From Prosthecodimorpha staleyi (GTDB taxonomy: Bacteria > Pseudomonadota > Alphaproteobacteria > Rhizobiales > Ancalomicrobiaceae): a stretch of DNA of 64,000 nucleotides. The notes below the pieces were generated by a model. That model searched no databases. It was given only the letters and a program-made list of their open reading frames with translations, and was not told where the DNA came from. Shown in pieces: positions 52,494 to 61,613 of this stretch. Where the stretch lies: positions 186,001-250,000 of the forward strand of contig NZ_JAHHZF010000011.1 of NCBI RefSeq assembly GCF_018729455.1. The letters run 5' to 3'. Position 1 is the stretch's first letter; each line of letters begins with the position of its first letter. The translations under genes were made by a program, and so were the position numbers.

Positions 52494-53768
52494 ATGGGGC
52501 CGAAGGGAGACGAAGGGGTGCAGGAGAGCGAGGATCACGCGAGTGCGGCCGCCGCCGCCCTGGTCGCTCCGGCGACGGTGTCGGGGACGCTTCTGCGCGT
52601 CGGCTTCATCCCGCTGGTCGACTGCGCGCCCCTGATCGTCGCGCACGAGAAGGGTTTTGCGGCGGCGCAGGGTCTGCGGCTCGATCTCGTGCGCGAGACC
52701 TCCTGGGCCAATATCCGCGACCGGGTCGCGCTCGGCCATTTCGATGCCGCCCACATGCTGGCGCCGATGACCATCGCCGCCACGCTCGGGCTCGGCCACC
52801 TGAAGGCGCCGATGGTGACGCCCTTCGTGCTCAATCTCGGCGGCAACGCCATCGCGATCACGACCGCACTCGCCGACGCGATTCCCGGCGGGCCGGGCGA
52901 ACGGCCGCTACACGACCCGCTCGCCGCCGCCCGCGCCTTCGCCCAGGCGGTCCGCACCCGCGCAAAGGCTGGCGCGCCCGCGCCGGCGCTCGCCATGGTC
53001 TATCCCTTTTCGGGCCAGAACTACGAACTGCGCTTCTGGCTCGCCGCCGGCGGCCTCGACCCCGATCGCGACGTGCGCATGGTCGTCGTGCCGCCGCCTT
53101 TCATGGTCGACGCCATGAAGACCGGTCAGGTCGACGGCATCTGCGTCGGCGCGCCCTGGCCGAGCCTCGCCGTCGATACCGGCCTCGGCGCCATCGTCGG
53201 CGTCAAATCCGAGATCTGGCCCTATGCGCCCGAGAAGGTGGTCGGCATGCGCGAAGCCTGGGCGGAGCGCCATCCGTCCGAACTCGCCGCCCTGATCCGG
53301 GCACTCGATCGGGCGGCGGCCTGGTGCGACGATCGCGACAACGCGGCCGAACTGGCCGAAATGCTCGGCCGGACGCACTATCTCGACGTTGCCGCCGACG
53401 TGATCGCGCGCAGCCTGACCCATGCGCTGGTCACCGATACCGGCGCGCCCGCCGTGCCGGTGCCCGACTACATCCTGTTCCACGGCCATGGCGCCAACCG
53501 CCCCGAGACGGCCGACGCCCTCTGGTTCGCCTCCCAGATGCTGCGCTGGGGCCAGGTCACCGACGACCCCGAAGCCGTGTTCGCCGCGGCGCGTCGCAGC
53601 GTCCGGCCGGATCTCTACGATGCCGCGCTCGGCCGCGGCAGCGCGGTTCGGGCGAAGGGCGGCTTCGCGCTCTTCGACGGCATCCCCTTCGACCCCGCCG
53701 ATCCGCTCAGCTATCTCGCCCGCCACGCCGTCCGTGCCGCAACACCGGGCGCCGAACCTTCCGACTGA
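52494..53768 (+). CDS. nasS: Cytoplasmic nitrate sensor NasS (NrtA/CmpA-like)
   Basis: 424 residues, no signal peptide. The NrtA/CmpA binding fold begins L-R-V-G-F-I-P-L-V-D-C-A-P-L, with D-A-A-H-M-L-A-P-M and L-N-L-G-G-N-A-I, as in nitrate-binding proteins. Lacking a signal, it fits NasS, which holds NasT inactive until nitrate binds. It lies 9 bases after nasT. Confidence 0.88.
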   Translation: MGPKGDEGVQESEDHASAAAAALVAPATVSGTLLRVGFIPLVDCAPLIVAHEKGFAAAQGLRLDLVRETSWANIRDRVALGHFDAAHMLAPMTIAATLGLGHLKAPMVTPFVLNLGGNAIAITTALADAIPGGPGERPLHDPLAAARAFAQAVRTRAKAGAPAPALAMVYPFSGQNYELRFWLAAGGLDPDRDVRMVVVPPPFMVDAMKTGQVDGICVGAPWPSLAVDTGLGAIVGVKSEIWPYAPEKVVGMREAWAERHPSELAALIRALDRAAAWCDDRDNAAELAEMLGRTHYLDVAADVIARSLTHALVTDTGAPAVPVPDYILFHGHGANRPETADALWFASQMLRWGQVTDDPEAVFAAARRSVRPDLYDAALGRGSAVRAKGGFALFDGIPFDPADPLSYLARHAVRAATPGAEPSD

Positions 53769-53826
53769 CAGGATTTGCCGCCCGACCGTGGCCACCGCGC
53801 CCTGGGCCAGGTGCGGCGGACATGCT

Positions 53827-54207
53827 ATGGCGCGCGTCATGTCTGACGCCTCGTCCCCTGCCCGCCGGCCGCTCCGGCGCACCCTCGCCGCCGTTCTGAT
53901 CGCGCTCGCCGCGGCGTCCGGTCCCGCCCGCGCCGCCGAGGTGAACGATCCCGAACTGACGCTGCTCTATCGGCTGGCCCTCTCCGCCGAAATGTGCGGC
54001 TTCACGGTCTCGCCGAAGCAGGCCGAGGCGATCGGCAAGGAAATGGACCGCCATATCCGCCGGCTGAACCTCTCCGACGACGACGCCGACGCGCTCTACA
54101 AGAAGATCGAAGCCGACATGGCCGCCGAGGACTGGGACAGGATCTGCGCCAAGACCGGCGCCTGGGCGAAGACCTACGCCGAGCAAATCCGCAAGTTCGG
54201 CAAATAG
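53827..54207 (+). CDS. Small secreted hypothetical protein
   Basis: 126 residues from the ATG at 53827 (ATG 53839 also possible). A signal peptide ends at A-R-A-A. The helical mature domain of ~85 residues contains two cysteines (M-C-G-F and R-I-C-A) and an acidic D-D-D-A-D stretch. The family is not recognised. It precedes the repeat array, with no other gene between. Confidence 0.65.
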   Translation: MARVMSDASSPARRPLRRTLAAVLIALAAASGPARAAEVNDPELTLLYRLALSAEMCGFTVSPKQAEAIGKEMDRHIRRLNLSDDDADALYKKIEADMAAEDWDRICAKTGAWAKTYAEQIRKFGK

Positions 54208-55603
54208 CGTCTGCACACGCCCCCCCAACCGGCACCGACCCACAATCGCGCGGCGCCCTCACCACCCGACACCACTTTTCACCGACGCTCCGGGATCCGG
54301 AGGTCAACATCCAACCCCGCAGCGCATTCCCGGCCGGAGCGTCAGCGGAGAGCCGGGACCCACTCTGCCGTCAACCTGCCGCAAGAGCTTGAATCGGTTG
54401 ACGATCTGGATGCCGTTGCGGAGCGAGTAGGCCCCGGATCGGCGGCCCTTCGGGCCTTGTCCGGGGATGCGGCCGGGAGATCGGTTGGGAAATCAGCCGA
54501 GAGATCGGTTGGGAGCCCTCGCATGTGCGAAGGTCCGCGCCATCCCGCAGCGCATTCCCGGCCGCAGCGAAGCCGAGAGCCGGGACCCACTCTGCCGTCA
54601 ACTTGCCGCAAGAGATTGAATCGGTTGACGATCTTGACGCCGCTGCAGGGCGAGTAGGCCTCAGATCGGCGGCCCTTCGGGCCTTGTCCGGGGATGCGAC
54701 CGGGAGATCGGTTGGGAGCCCTCACATGTGCGAAGGTCCGCGCCATCTCGCAGCGCATTCCCGGCCGCAGCGAAGCGGAGAGCCGGGACCCACTCTGCCG
54801 TCAACTTGCCGCAAGAGCTTGAATCGGTTGGCGATCTGGATGCCGTTGCAGGGCGAGTAGGCCCCGGATCGGCAGCCCTTCGGGCCTTGTCCGGGGATGC
54901 GACCGAGGGATCGGCCGGGAGATCGGCCGGGAGATTGGCCGGGAGCCCTCGCATGTGCGAAGCTACGCGGCATCCCGCAGCGCATTCCCGGCCGCAGCGC
55001 AGCGGAGAGCCGGGATCCGCTCTGCCGTCAACTTGCCGCAAGAGCTTGAATCGGTTGACGATCTTGACGCCGTTGCGGAGCGAGTGGGCTCCGGATCGGC
55101 GGCCCTTCGGGCCTTGTCCGGGGATGCAACCGAGGGATCGGCCGGGAGATCGGTTGGGAGCCCCCGCATGTGCGAAGGTCTACGCCATCCCGCAGCGCAT
55201 TCCCGGCCGCAGCGAAGCGGAGAGCCGGGACCCACTCTGCCGTCAACTTGCCGCAAGAGCTTGAATCGGTTGACGATCTTGACGCCGTTGCGGAGCGAGT
55301 AGGCCCCGGATCGGCGGCCCTTCGGGCCTTGTCCGGGGATGCTGCCGGGAGATCGGTTGGGAGATCGGTTGGAGATCGCTTGGGAGCCCTCGCATGTGTG
55401 AAGCTACGCGCCATCTCGCAGCGCATTCCCGGCCGCAGCGAAGCGGAGAGCCGGGATCCGCTCTCATCCCAACTTGTATCAAGCCATTGTTCTCACGTGC
55501 GATCCCGGTATCGCTGGCATGCGGATGGTTCCCGGATCGGTGGCATTCACGGGCCCTGTCCGGGCGTACGGCCTTGGCGCCGGGGCACCGATCCGGTGCG
55601 CGT
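54208..55603. other. 1.4-kb intergenic region
   Basis: The region between the secreted protein and cobK holds the repeat array and unique flanks of ~110 and ~140 bases. Several open frames on both strands are by-products of the repeats and repeat the same residues; none has a ribosome binding site. Confidence 0.8.
54319..55464. repeat. Nested tandem repeat array: five full and one partial 203-228 bp units
   Basis: Units begin at 54319, 54547, 54750, 54977, 55192 and 55418 (the last truncated), so periods are 228, 203, 227, 215 and 226 bp. Most of the length difference comes in ~12-bp steps: inside each unit a GGGAGATCGGTT-like motif occurs in one to three copies. Each unit also holds an inverted repeat TCCCGGC...GCCGGGA and a stem CCCCGGA...TCCGGGG enclosing GGCCC-TTC-GGGCC (weakened in the second unit), plus one GAATC site. 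No coding function is seen. Confidence 0.9.
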
Positions 55604-56359
55604 TCAGCCTCGCGGCGCGGCGCGCCGATGCCGGTCCAGGAACGCAAGGACGGCGTCGGGATCGGTCAGCAGCGGCATGTCGGGCCGCGCAGGCGGGGTG
55701 ACGAGGAGCACCGGCAGGCCGAGCCTGCGCGCCGCGGCGATCTTCGGGTAGGTGGCCGCGCCGCCCGAATTCTTGGTCACCAGCACGTCGATGCGCTCGC
55801 CGCGCATCAGCGCCGTCTCGCCCGCCTCGTCGAAAGGGCCGCGATCGAGGATCAGCCGGCTGTCCGGCGGCAGGTCTTCGGCCGGCGGCGGGTCGATGCT
55901 GCGGATCACATAATGGTGCTGCGGCGCGGCACGGAAATCGGCGACGCCGAGCCGGCCGATGGTCAGCAGCACCCGCCGCGCTTCCGTCCCCAGAGCCGCG
56001 GCGGCGGCGGCATTGTCGGCGACCTCGGTCCACCGATCGCCCGGCACGCGCTGCCAGGGCGGGCGCGAATGGGCGCAGAGCGGCACGTCGGCGATGCGGC
56101 AGGCCTCGGCGGCATGGCGCGACATGACCGCCGCGAAGGGATGCGTTGCGTCGACGACCGCCTCGATCGCCTCGGCGCGCAGATAGGCGACGAGCCCCGC
56201 GACGCCGCCGAAGCCGCCGCTCCGGGTCGGGATCGGCTGGCGCGCCGGGGCCTCGGTCCGGCCGGCGAGCGACAGGACCGGCGCGAGATCGGACCGTCCG
56301 GCCACGAGCCGCGCCAGCCGGCTCGCCTCCGTGGTGCCGCCCAGGATCAGGACCCGCAT
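55604..56359 (-). CDS. cobK: Precorrin-6A reductase
   Basis: 251 residues. The N-terminal nucleotide-binding motif is I-L-G-G-T-T-E-A, followed by V-V-D-A-T-H-P-F-A and V-T-K-N-S-G-G, the CobK/CbiJ signature. It reduces precorrin-6A with NADPH in aerobic cobalamin synthesis. No other cob gene is in the window. Its ATG at 56359 lies inside the end of the LysR gene, overlapping by 13 bases. Confidence 0.92.
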   Translation of the reverse strand: MRVLILGGTTEASRLARLVAGRSDLAPVLSLAGRTEAPARQPIPTRSGGFGGVAGLVAYLRAEAIEAVVDATHPFAAVMSRHAAEACRIADVPLCAHSRPPWQRVPGDRWTEVADNAAAAAALGTEARRVLLTIGRLGVADFRAAPQHHYVIRSIDPPPAEDLPPDSRLILDRGPFDEAGETALMRGERIDVLVTKNSGGAATYPKIAAARRLGLPVLLVTPPARPDMPLLTDPDAVLAFLDRHRRAAPRG

Positions 56360-57300
56360 TGAGCGGTCTCCGACGCGTCGCGGCCCACACCCGGCAGGGA
56401 CAGGCCCGGCAGGAACAGGCGGTGTTCGGCCTCGACGCAGTCGCGGATGAAATCGGCGGTGACGCGGATTCGGGCGAGATCGCGCGTATCCTGGTGCATG
56501 ATCAGCCAGAAGCTGCGCATCACTTCGACCTCCTCGGGCAGCACGCGGACAAGCGCCGGAAAGCCGGCGGCGAGGAAGTCGGGCAGCAGGCAGAGCCCGG
56601 TGCCGGCCAGGGTGGCGTTGAGCTGGGCGATCAGGTTGGAACTGGTGAAGCGCGGCTTCAGCCCGGTGCCGATCTCGGTCAGCATCTCGAATTCGGGCGC
56701 GTGGATCAGGTCCTGGATATAGCCGATGCCGCGATGGCGGCGCAGGTCGGCGGCCGACTGCGGATGGCCGCGTTCGGCGAAATAGGCCTCGGTCGCGTAG
56801 AGATGCAGGCTGTAGTCGGTCAGCTTGCGGCCGACCAGCCGGCCGGCCTCCGGGATCGACAGGCCGATGGCGATGTCGGCCTCGCGCCGCGACAGGTTGA
56901 ACGGGCGCAGCACCGCCACGACCTGCACTTCGAGCGAGGGATGGGCGCGGCACAGGGCGCCGATGCGCGGGGCCAGGAACATCGTGCCGAAGCCGTCGGG
57001 GACACCGATCCGCACCGTGCCGGAGAGTTCCAGATCGACCCCGCCGACATCGCCCTGCGCGCCGTAGACGGCCGATTCCATCGCCTCGACCCGCGCCAGC
57101 AGGCGCTCGCCGGCATCGTTCAGCTGATAGCCGCGCGGCGAGCGGTCGAACAGGTGCGCGGCCAGGCTGCGCTCCAGCCGGGCGATGCGCCGGCCGACGG
57201 TGGCATGGTCGAGACCCAGCTGCTGGCCGGCCCGGCTGATCTGGCCGCTACGCGCCACCGCCAGGAATACCTGGAAATCTCCCCAATCCGGTCGCGCCAC
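56347..57300 (-). CDS. LysR-family transcriptional regulator
   Basis: 317 residues. The N-terminal helix-turn-helix has F-L-A-V-A-R-S-G-Q-I-S-R-A-G-Q-Q-L and R-R-I-A-R-L-E-R-S-L, then a coiled linker and the type 2 periplasmic-binding-like effector domain. It overlaps the start of cobK, so the two are translated from one message. Whether it controls cobalamin genes is not shown. Confidence 0.92.
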   Translation of the reverse strand: MARPDWGDFQVFLAVARSGQISRAGQQLGLDHATVGRRIARLERSLAAHLFDRSPRGYQLNDAGERLLARVEAMESAVYGAQGDVGGVDLELSGTVRIGVPDGFGTMFLAPRIGALCRAHPSLEVQVVAVLRPFNLSRREADIAIGLSIPEAGRLVGRKLTDYSLHLYATEAYFAERGHPQSAADLRRHRGIGYIQDLIHAPEFEMLTEIGTGLKPRFTSSNLIAQLNATLAGTGLCLLPDFLAAGFPALVRVLPEEVEVMRSFWLIMHQDTRDLARIRVTADFIRDCVEAEHRLFLPGLSLPGVGRDASETAQCGS

Positions 57301-57522
57301 GGCAGCCCCATTGTGCAGGAATGCACATTAGGTCGCGAATCATTCGGCTACAAGGGCCAGGGTCGCACTGCTACCCCAACCTCAGGACTCCGGGAAAAAC
57401 CCGGCGGCCGCTCCAGCCGCCGCCATGGCATCCCCAGACGCCGTCGCGCCAGGACTGGACCACCCGACCGGCCGCGGCCGTGGGCAGGACAAGGCCGTAT
57501 CCGTCGCGTTTGGAGGAAGCTG

Positions 57523-57786
57523 ATGTCCCTGGTCGAGGCTGCATCCGATACCCCGTCCCGCCGCCTGTCGGCCCGCGAGGCCGATCCGCTCGCCGATCTG
57601 ACCACCCAGCAGCGCCGCGCCATCGAACTTCTGGCCGAGGGCCTGCTCAACAAGCAGATCGCGCACCGCATGGGCATCAGCGCCTCGACCGCCAAGGCCC
57701 ATATCAGTGCGGCCTATCGTGCGCTCGGCGTCACAGGCCGGATCGGCGCCGTCACGCTGCTCGCCCGCGCCGGCCGGATGGGCTGA
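57523..57786 (+). CDS. Small LuxR-type helix-turn-helix protein
   Basis: 87 residues with GGAGG six bases before the ATG. Residues ~25-87 form a complete LuxR C-terminal domain: L-T-T-Q-Q-R-R-A-I-E-L-L-A-E-G-L-L-N-K-Q and I-S-A-S-T-A-K-A-H-I. There is no receiver or ligand domain, so it is a stand-alone DNA-binding module. It diverges from the LysR gene. Confidence 0.82.
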   Translation: MSLVEAASDTPSRRLSAREADPLADLTTQQRRAIELLAEGLLNKQIAHRMGISASTAKAHISAAYRALGVTGRIGAVTLLARAGRMG

Positions 57787-57823
57787 ACGCCCGTCCCGCG
57801 GTCCCGACGGACGGTTCCAAACG

Positions 57824-58591
57824 TCAGGACGCCAGCCGGATCGCGTGGATGTCGGGCACGATCACGTCGGCATGGCCGGCGAAGTGATCCGCCCGGCTGG
57901 TCCCCGACAGTACGCCGACCGCCAGCGCGGCTCCGGCGCGCCGGGCCGTGACCATGTCGCCGGCGCTGTCGCCGACCATCAGCACGCGGGACGGATCGAC
58001 GCCGGCAAGCGCCGCGAGATGCAGCAGGCCGTCCGGCTCCGGCTTGGCGGGGATCGGGTCGTCGCCGCACACCATCGCGTCGACCAGTCGCTCGACGCCG
58101 AGAATCGGCAGCGTCGCGACCGTGCCGAGCCGGTCGTCGGTGGTCAGGATCGAGATCCGCGCGCCGGCCGCCACAAGGCCACGCATCAGGCCGGCCACAT
58201 CGCCGACCGGGCGGATTTCGGTCGTCGTCGGCGGCGCCTGAAAGACCGGCCGGAAGGCGCGTCCGGCGATCGTCTCGGCCTCGTGCCAGGGCCGTCCGTG
58301 CCGATAGAGCACGGCGGCACAGACGATACTCAGCGCCGGGATCGACGCCACCGCCAGCGGGCTTTCCGGCACGACGCGCCGGGAGACCGGGTCGGCCCCG
58401 AGCATGCGATAGAGATCCGCCTCCAGCGCGGCGTCATGCGCCGCCCCCGCGTTCGCCTCGTCGAGTGTCGCTGCGATCGCAGCGATCATCTTGCCGGCCC
58501 AGAGGTGGTCGAAATCGATCAGCGTGCCGTCCTTGTCAAAGACGACCAGATCGATGTCGCGGACATGGCCGGCAATGTCGAGACGGGGCAA
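57824..58591 (-). CDS. HAD-family hydrolase (phosphoglycolate-phosphatase-like)
   Basis: 255 residues. Motif I F-D-K-D-G-T-L with the nucleophile Asp, motif II T-T-D-D, motif III K-P-E-P-D and motif IV V-G-D-S-A-G-D-M are present, with an alpha-helical cap between I and II. A small-molecule phosphatase; substrate unknown. It runs convergent to the LuxR-type gene. Confidence 0.88.
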   Translation of the reverse strand: MPRLDIAGHVRDIDLVVFDKDGTLIDFDHLWAGKMIAAIAATLDEANAGAAHDAALEADLYRMLGADPVSRRVVPESPLAVASIPALSIVCAAVLYRHGRPWHEAETIAGRAFRPVFQAPPTTTEIRPVGDVAGLMRGLVAAGARISILTTDDRLGTVATLPILGVERLVDAMVCGDDPIPAKPEPDGLLHLAALAGVDPSRVLMVGDSAGDMVTARRAGAALAVGVLSGTSRADHFAGHADVIVPDIHAIRLAS

Positions 58592-58711
58592 GGGGGGGCT
58601 CGCAGATGGAGGGGCGACGGTTCGGGTCCAACCCTACCGGCTTCGCCCGGCCCGCGAAAGCCGACCGAGCGGCCCGGTTCGGTGCCGGAGGCACGCGGTG
58701 TTTCGCACATG

Positions 58712-58748
58712 CGAAAGCCCGCCGGCGCAGAACGCGGGCGGGCTTTCG
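58712..58748. terminator. Hairpin downstream of the DUF1127 gene
   Basis: CGAAAGCCCGCC (58712-58723) pairs perfectly with GGCGGGCTTTCG (58737-58748). A-runs flank it on the plus-strand right side, so an intrinsic terminator for the leftward gene is only partly supported (TTTCG within the stem). Confidence 0.4.
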
Positions 58749-58779
58749 AAAAAGTTCGGATCGCTTTCGGACCGGACGA

Positions 58780-58941
58780 TCAACGACCGCCGCGGACGAT
58801 CTCCTGGATACGGCCGCGCTCGACGCCGATGTCCTGCAGCTGACGGTCGTCCAGCGCGGCAAGCTGGCGGACGGCCTCGCGATAGCTGTGATAGCGCTCG
58901 AGCGAAGTGCGGATGTTGGAAGCGAAGCGGGAGAGCGACAT
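58780..58941 (-). CDS. DUF1127 (YjiS-like) small protein
   Basis: 53 residues, a typical length. The C-terminal L-A-A-L-D-D-R-Q-L-Q-D-I-G-V-E-R-G-R-I is the DUF1127 signature, and the N-terminus carries a short amphipathic helix. In alphaproteobacteria such Arg-rich small proteins act in phosphate and carbon metabolism through RNA or protein binding. AGGTG lies upstream of the ATG. Confidence 0.9.
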   Translation of the reverse strand: MSLSRFASNIRTSLERYHSYREAVRQLAALDDRQLQDIGVERGRIQEIVRGGR

Positions 58942-59353
58942 GGTGACACCTGCGGGTTCGGTTTGGTTCGAATTTGTCGTGCAGCACATCGTCCGTATCG
59001 GGTGCGCTGCAACATGATGCGTAGATAGTCCTTTTGACCGTTTGGGAAAAGTGACGAGTTCGTAAGCGCTGCCATGGCCAAACTGCATGGCTAAAGGGCA
59101 GGCTGTTCAGAAAATGTTCATTTCTCGCATATCTAATGGGCGAATGTGCCGGAGTCCGACCGCCGGCCGAATCGGCCGCGCGAAAGGGCCAGCTTGAAAT
59201 CCTGAGAACCGCGACCGGCCGCCCGTGCGCCGGCGGCATCAGGATCGGCGGGTTTCGTATGTCGCCGTGAACCGTCCCTTGCCGCTCAGCGCACTCACAA
59301 GCAATGTCCGCGAGCCAATCCGATAGCGGCCACCGGTCGGGGTGGCGCCACCC
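58942..59353. other. 412-bp intergenic region
   Basis: Between the DUF1127 start and the helicase stop. An AT-richer stretch at 59005-59150 probably contains the DUF1127 promoter. A short CCATG...CATGG inverted repeat lies near 59075. No gene or structured RNA is recognised. Confidence 0.6.
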
Positions 59354-61429
59354 CTATCGCCACATGCCGCGCATGCGGGCGGCCATGTCGAGGCGGACGG
59401 AGAGTTCGGGCCGGGTGCCGCGGACGGACAGGGATTCCGGGGCCGGCCAGGCGACGAGTTCGAAATGCGGCAGGATGGCGCCCGGGATGAAGCGGGTGCG
59501 GGCGGCGGTGACGTGGCGGTCGCCGCCGGAGGGCTGGCCGTGGGTATAGAAGCGCTGCGGCGTGACCAGGGCGAGCCGGTCCTTGGCGCGCGTCATGGCG
59601 ACATAGAGCAGGCGCCGCTCCTCCTCGATTTCCTCCGACGACCCGGTGGCGAGATCGGACGGCAGGCAGCCGTCGACCGCATTGAGCAGGAAGACCTGGG
59701 CCCATTCCTGGCCCTTGGCCGAATGGATCGTCGACAGGATCAGATAGTCCTCGTCCTTCAGCGGCGGACCGGATTCGTCGCTGGCGGCGGCCGGCGGGTC
59801 GAGGGTCAGTTCGGTCATGAAGCGTTCGCGCGTCGGGAAGCCGGCGGCGATCCGCTCCAGCTGGTCGAGATCGGCGCTGCGCGGCGCGGTGTCGTCATGC
59901 CGGCGCTCCAGATGCGGGCGGTACCAGCGCCGGATCAGATCGAGTTCCGCCGGCCAGTCCGCCTCGCGTGCGACGAGGCGCCGGTAGAGGGCGGCGAGAT
60001 CGCGCCAGTCCTCGGCCGCGCGGGCCGGCGGCTCGAAGCTCTCGAGCGCTTCGGCCGGATCCTCGGCCTCGGCGACGCGGTCGAGCGCGCGGCCGGCATG
60101 GGCCGGGCCGATGCCGGGCAGGATCTGGATGACGCGGAAGCCGGCGACCCGGTCGCGCGGGTTCTCGGCGAAGCGCAGCAGCGCCAGCAGGTCCTTGACA
60201 TGGGCGGCATCGAGGAATTTCAGCCCGCCGAATTTCACGAAGGGGATGTTGCGCCGGGCCAGTTCGATTTCGAGCGGGCCGGAATGGTGCGACGTCCGGA
60301 ACAGAACCGCCTGGTCCTTCAGCACCGTGCCGGCCTCGCGCGCCTCCAGCACGCGTTCGGCGACGAAGCGGGCCTGATCGGCCTCGTCGCGCACCGTGAC
60401 CAGTTCCGGCCGGCCGCCGCCGGTCCGGTCGGACCACAGTTCCTTGGCAAAGCGCTCGCTGGCGAGCCCGATCACCGCGTTGGACGCCGCCAGGATCGGG
60501 CGGGTCGAGCGGTAGTTCCGGGCCAGCGTGACGACCCTGGCCGGCGGCTCGAACTGGCCGGGGAAGTCGAGGATGTTGCGCACCGTCGCGGCGCGGAACG
60601 AATAGATCGACTGGGCGTCGTCGCCGACCACCGTCACGCCGCGCCCGTCCGGCTTCAGGCCCGTGAGGATCGCGCCCTGCAGCCTGTTGGTGTCCTGGTA
60701 TTCGTCGACCAGCACATGGTCGAACCGGCCGCCGAGATCGGCTGCCAGCGTCGGGTCCCCGAGCAAGCCGGCCCAATAGAGCAGCAGGTCGTCATAGTCG
60801 AGCACGTTATGCTTCTGCTTGGTCTCGACATACAGACCGAACAGCCGCTTCAGGTCATCCTCCCACTCGACGCACCAGGGATAGTGGGCACGCAAGGTCT
60901 GGCCGAGTTCCGCCTCGGCATTGACCACGCGCGAATAGATCGCCACGCAGGTCTGCTTGGTCGGGAAGCGGCTGGTCTTGGCGGAGAGGCCGAGATCGTG
61001 GCGGACGAGGTTCATCAGGTCCGCGGAATCGTCGCGGTCGTGGATCGTGAAGGCCGGATCGAGGCCGAGTTCGCGCGCATAGTCGCGTAAGATTCGGGCG
61101 CCGATGGCGTGGAAGGTGCCCGCCCACGCAACCGTCGCCGCCGAGGCGGCGGCCTCGCCGAGCGTCTGGCGCAGGATGCGCTCGACCCGCCGCGCCATTT
61201 CGGCGGCGGCGCGGCGCGAAAAGGTCAAGAGCAGCAGCCGGCGCGGATCGGCGCCGTTCAGGATCAGGTGCCCGACCCGGTGGGCGAGCGTCGCCGTCTT
61301 GCCCGACCCGGCCCCGGCGATGACCAGCAGCGGGCCGGCCGGCGCCGCGGCGCCGTTCCCGGCCTCCAGGCCGTGCTCGACGGCGGCGCGCTGGTCGGGA
61401 TTGAGCGTCTCGAGATGGGCCTGCGTCAT
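59354..61429 (-). CDS. UvrD/Rep-family ATP-dependent DNA helicase
   Basis: 691 residues. Superfamily 1 motifs: L-N-P-D-Q-R-A-A-V, Walker A A-G-A-G-S-G-K-T, motif Ia L-T-F-S-R-R-A-A, Walker B D-E-Y-Q-D-T-N, motif III G-D-D-A-Q-S-I-Y-S-F-R, motif IV N-Y-R-S-T, motif V T-I-H-S-A-K-G-Q-E-W and motif VI V-A-M-T-R-A-K-D. The C-terminus lacks the long UvrD tail. A repair or replication-restart role is expected. Confidence 0.92.
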   Translation of the reverse strand: MTQAHLETLNPDQRAAVEHGLEAGNGAAAPAGPLLVIAGAGSGKTATLAHRVGHLILNGADPRRLLLLTFSRRAAAEMARRVERILRQTLGEAAASAATVAWAGTFHAIGARILRDYARELGLDPAFTIHDRDDSADLMNLVRHDLGLSAKTSRFPTKQTCVAIYSRVVNAEAELGQTLRAHYPWCVEWEDDLKRLFGLYVETKQKHNVLDYDDLLLYWAGLLGDPTLAADLGGRFDHVLVDEYQDTNRLQGAILTGLKPDGRGVTVVGDDAQSIYSFRAATVRNILDFPGQFEPPARVVTLARNYRSTRPILAASNAVIGLASERFAKELWSDRTGGGRPELVTVRDEADQARFVAERVLEAREAGTVLKDQAVLFRTSHHSGPLEIELARRNIPFVKFGGLKFLDAAHVKDLLALLRFAENPRDRVAGFRVIQILPGIGPAHAGRALDRVAEAEDPAEALESFEPPARAAEDWRDLAALYRRLVAREADWPAELDLIRRWYRPHLERRHDDTAPRSADLDQLERIAAGFPTRERFMTELTLDPPAAASDESGPPLKDEDYLILSTIHSAKGQEWAQVFLLNAVDGCLPSDLATGSSEEIEEERRLLYVAMTRAKDRLALVTPQRFYTHGQPSGGDRHVTAARTRFIPGAILPHFELVAWPAPESLSVRGTRPELSVRLDMAARMRGMWR

Positions 61430-61613
61430 TGTCCCCGTGCGGTCGCCTGCGCGAGCCGGCACTGTTGCCGATTCTGGTTTTGTTCGCAAGCGACGGCTCG
61501 AATGTCGGGCTTCTGCCGTCCGGTCGGAGGCCGGCCGGGCGATAGGCAGGCTCGATCCCCCGCGGCCGGTCCCCCGGTCGCGATGGGAGAGCCTCCGCCT
61601 GGGCAATGCCCGC

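Noticed and set aside
54319-55464. CRISPR array or a repetitive protein gene
   Set aside because: Periods of 203-228 bp with variable subrepeats do not fit CRISPR repeat and spacer sizes, no cas gene is near, and the open frames are short, occur in several frames on both strands and lack ribosome binding sites.
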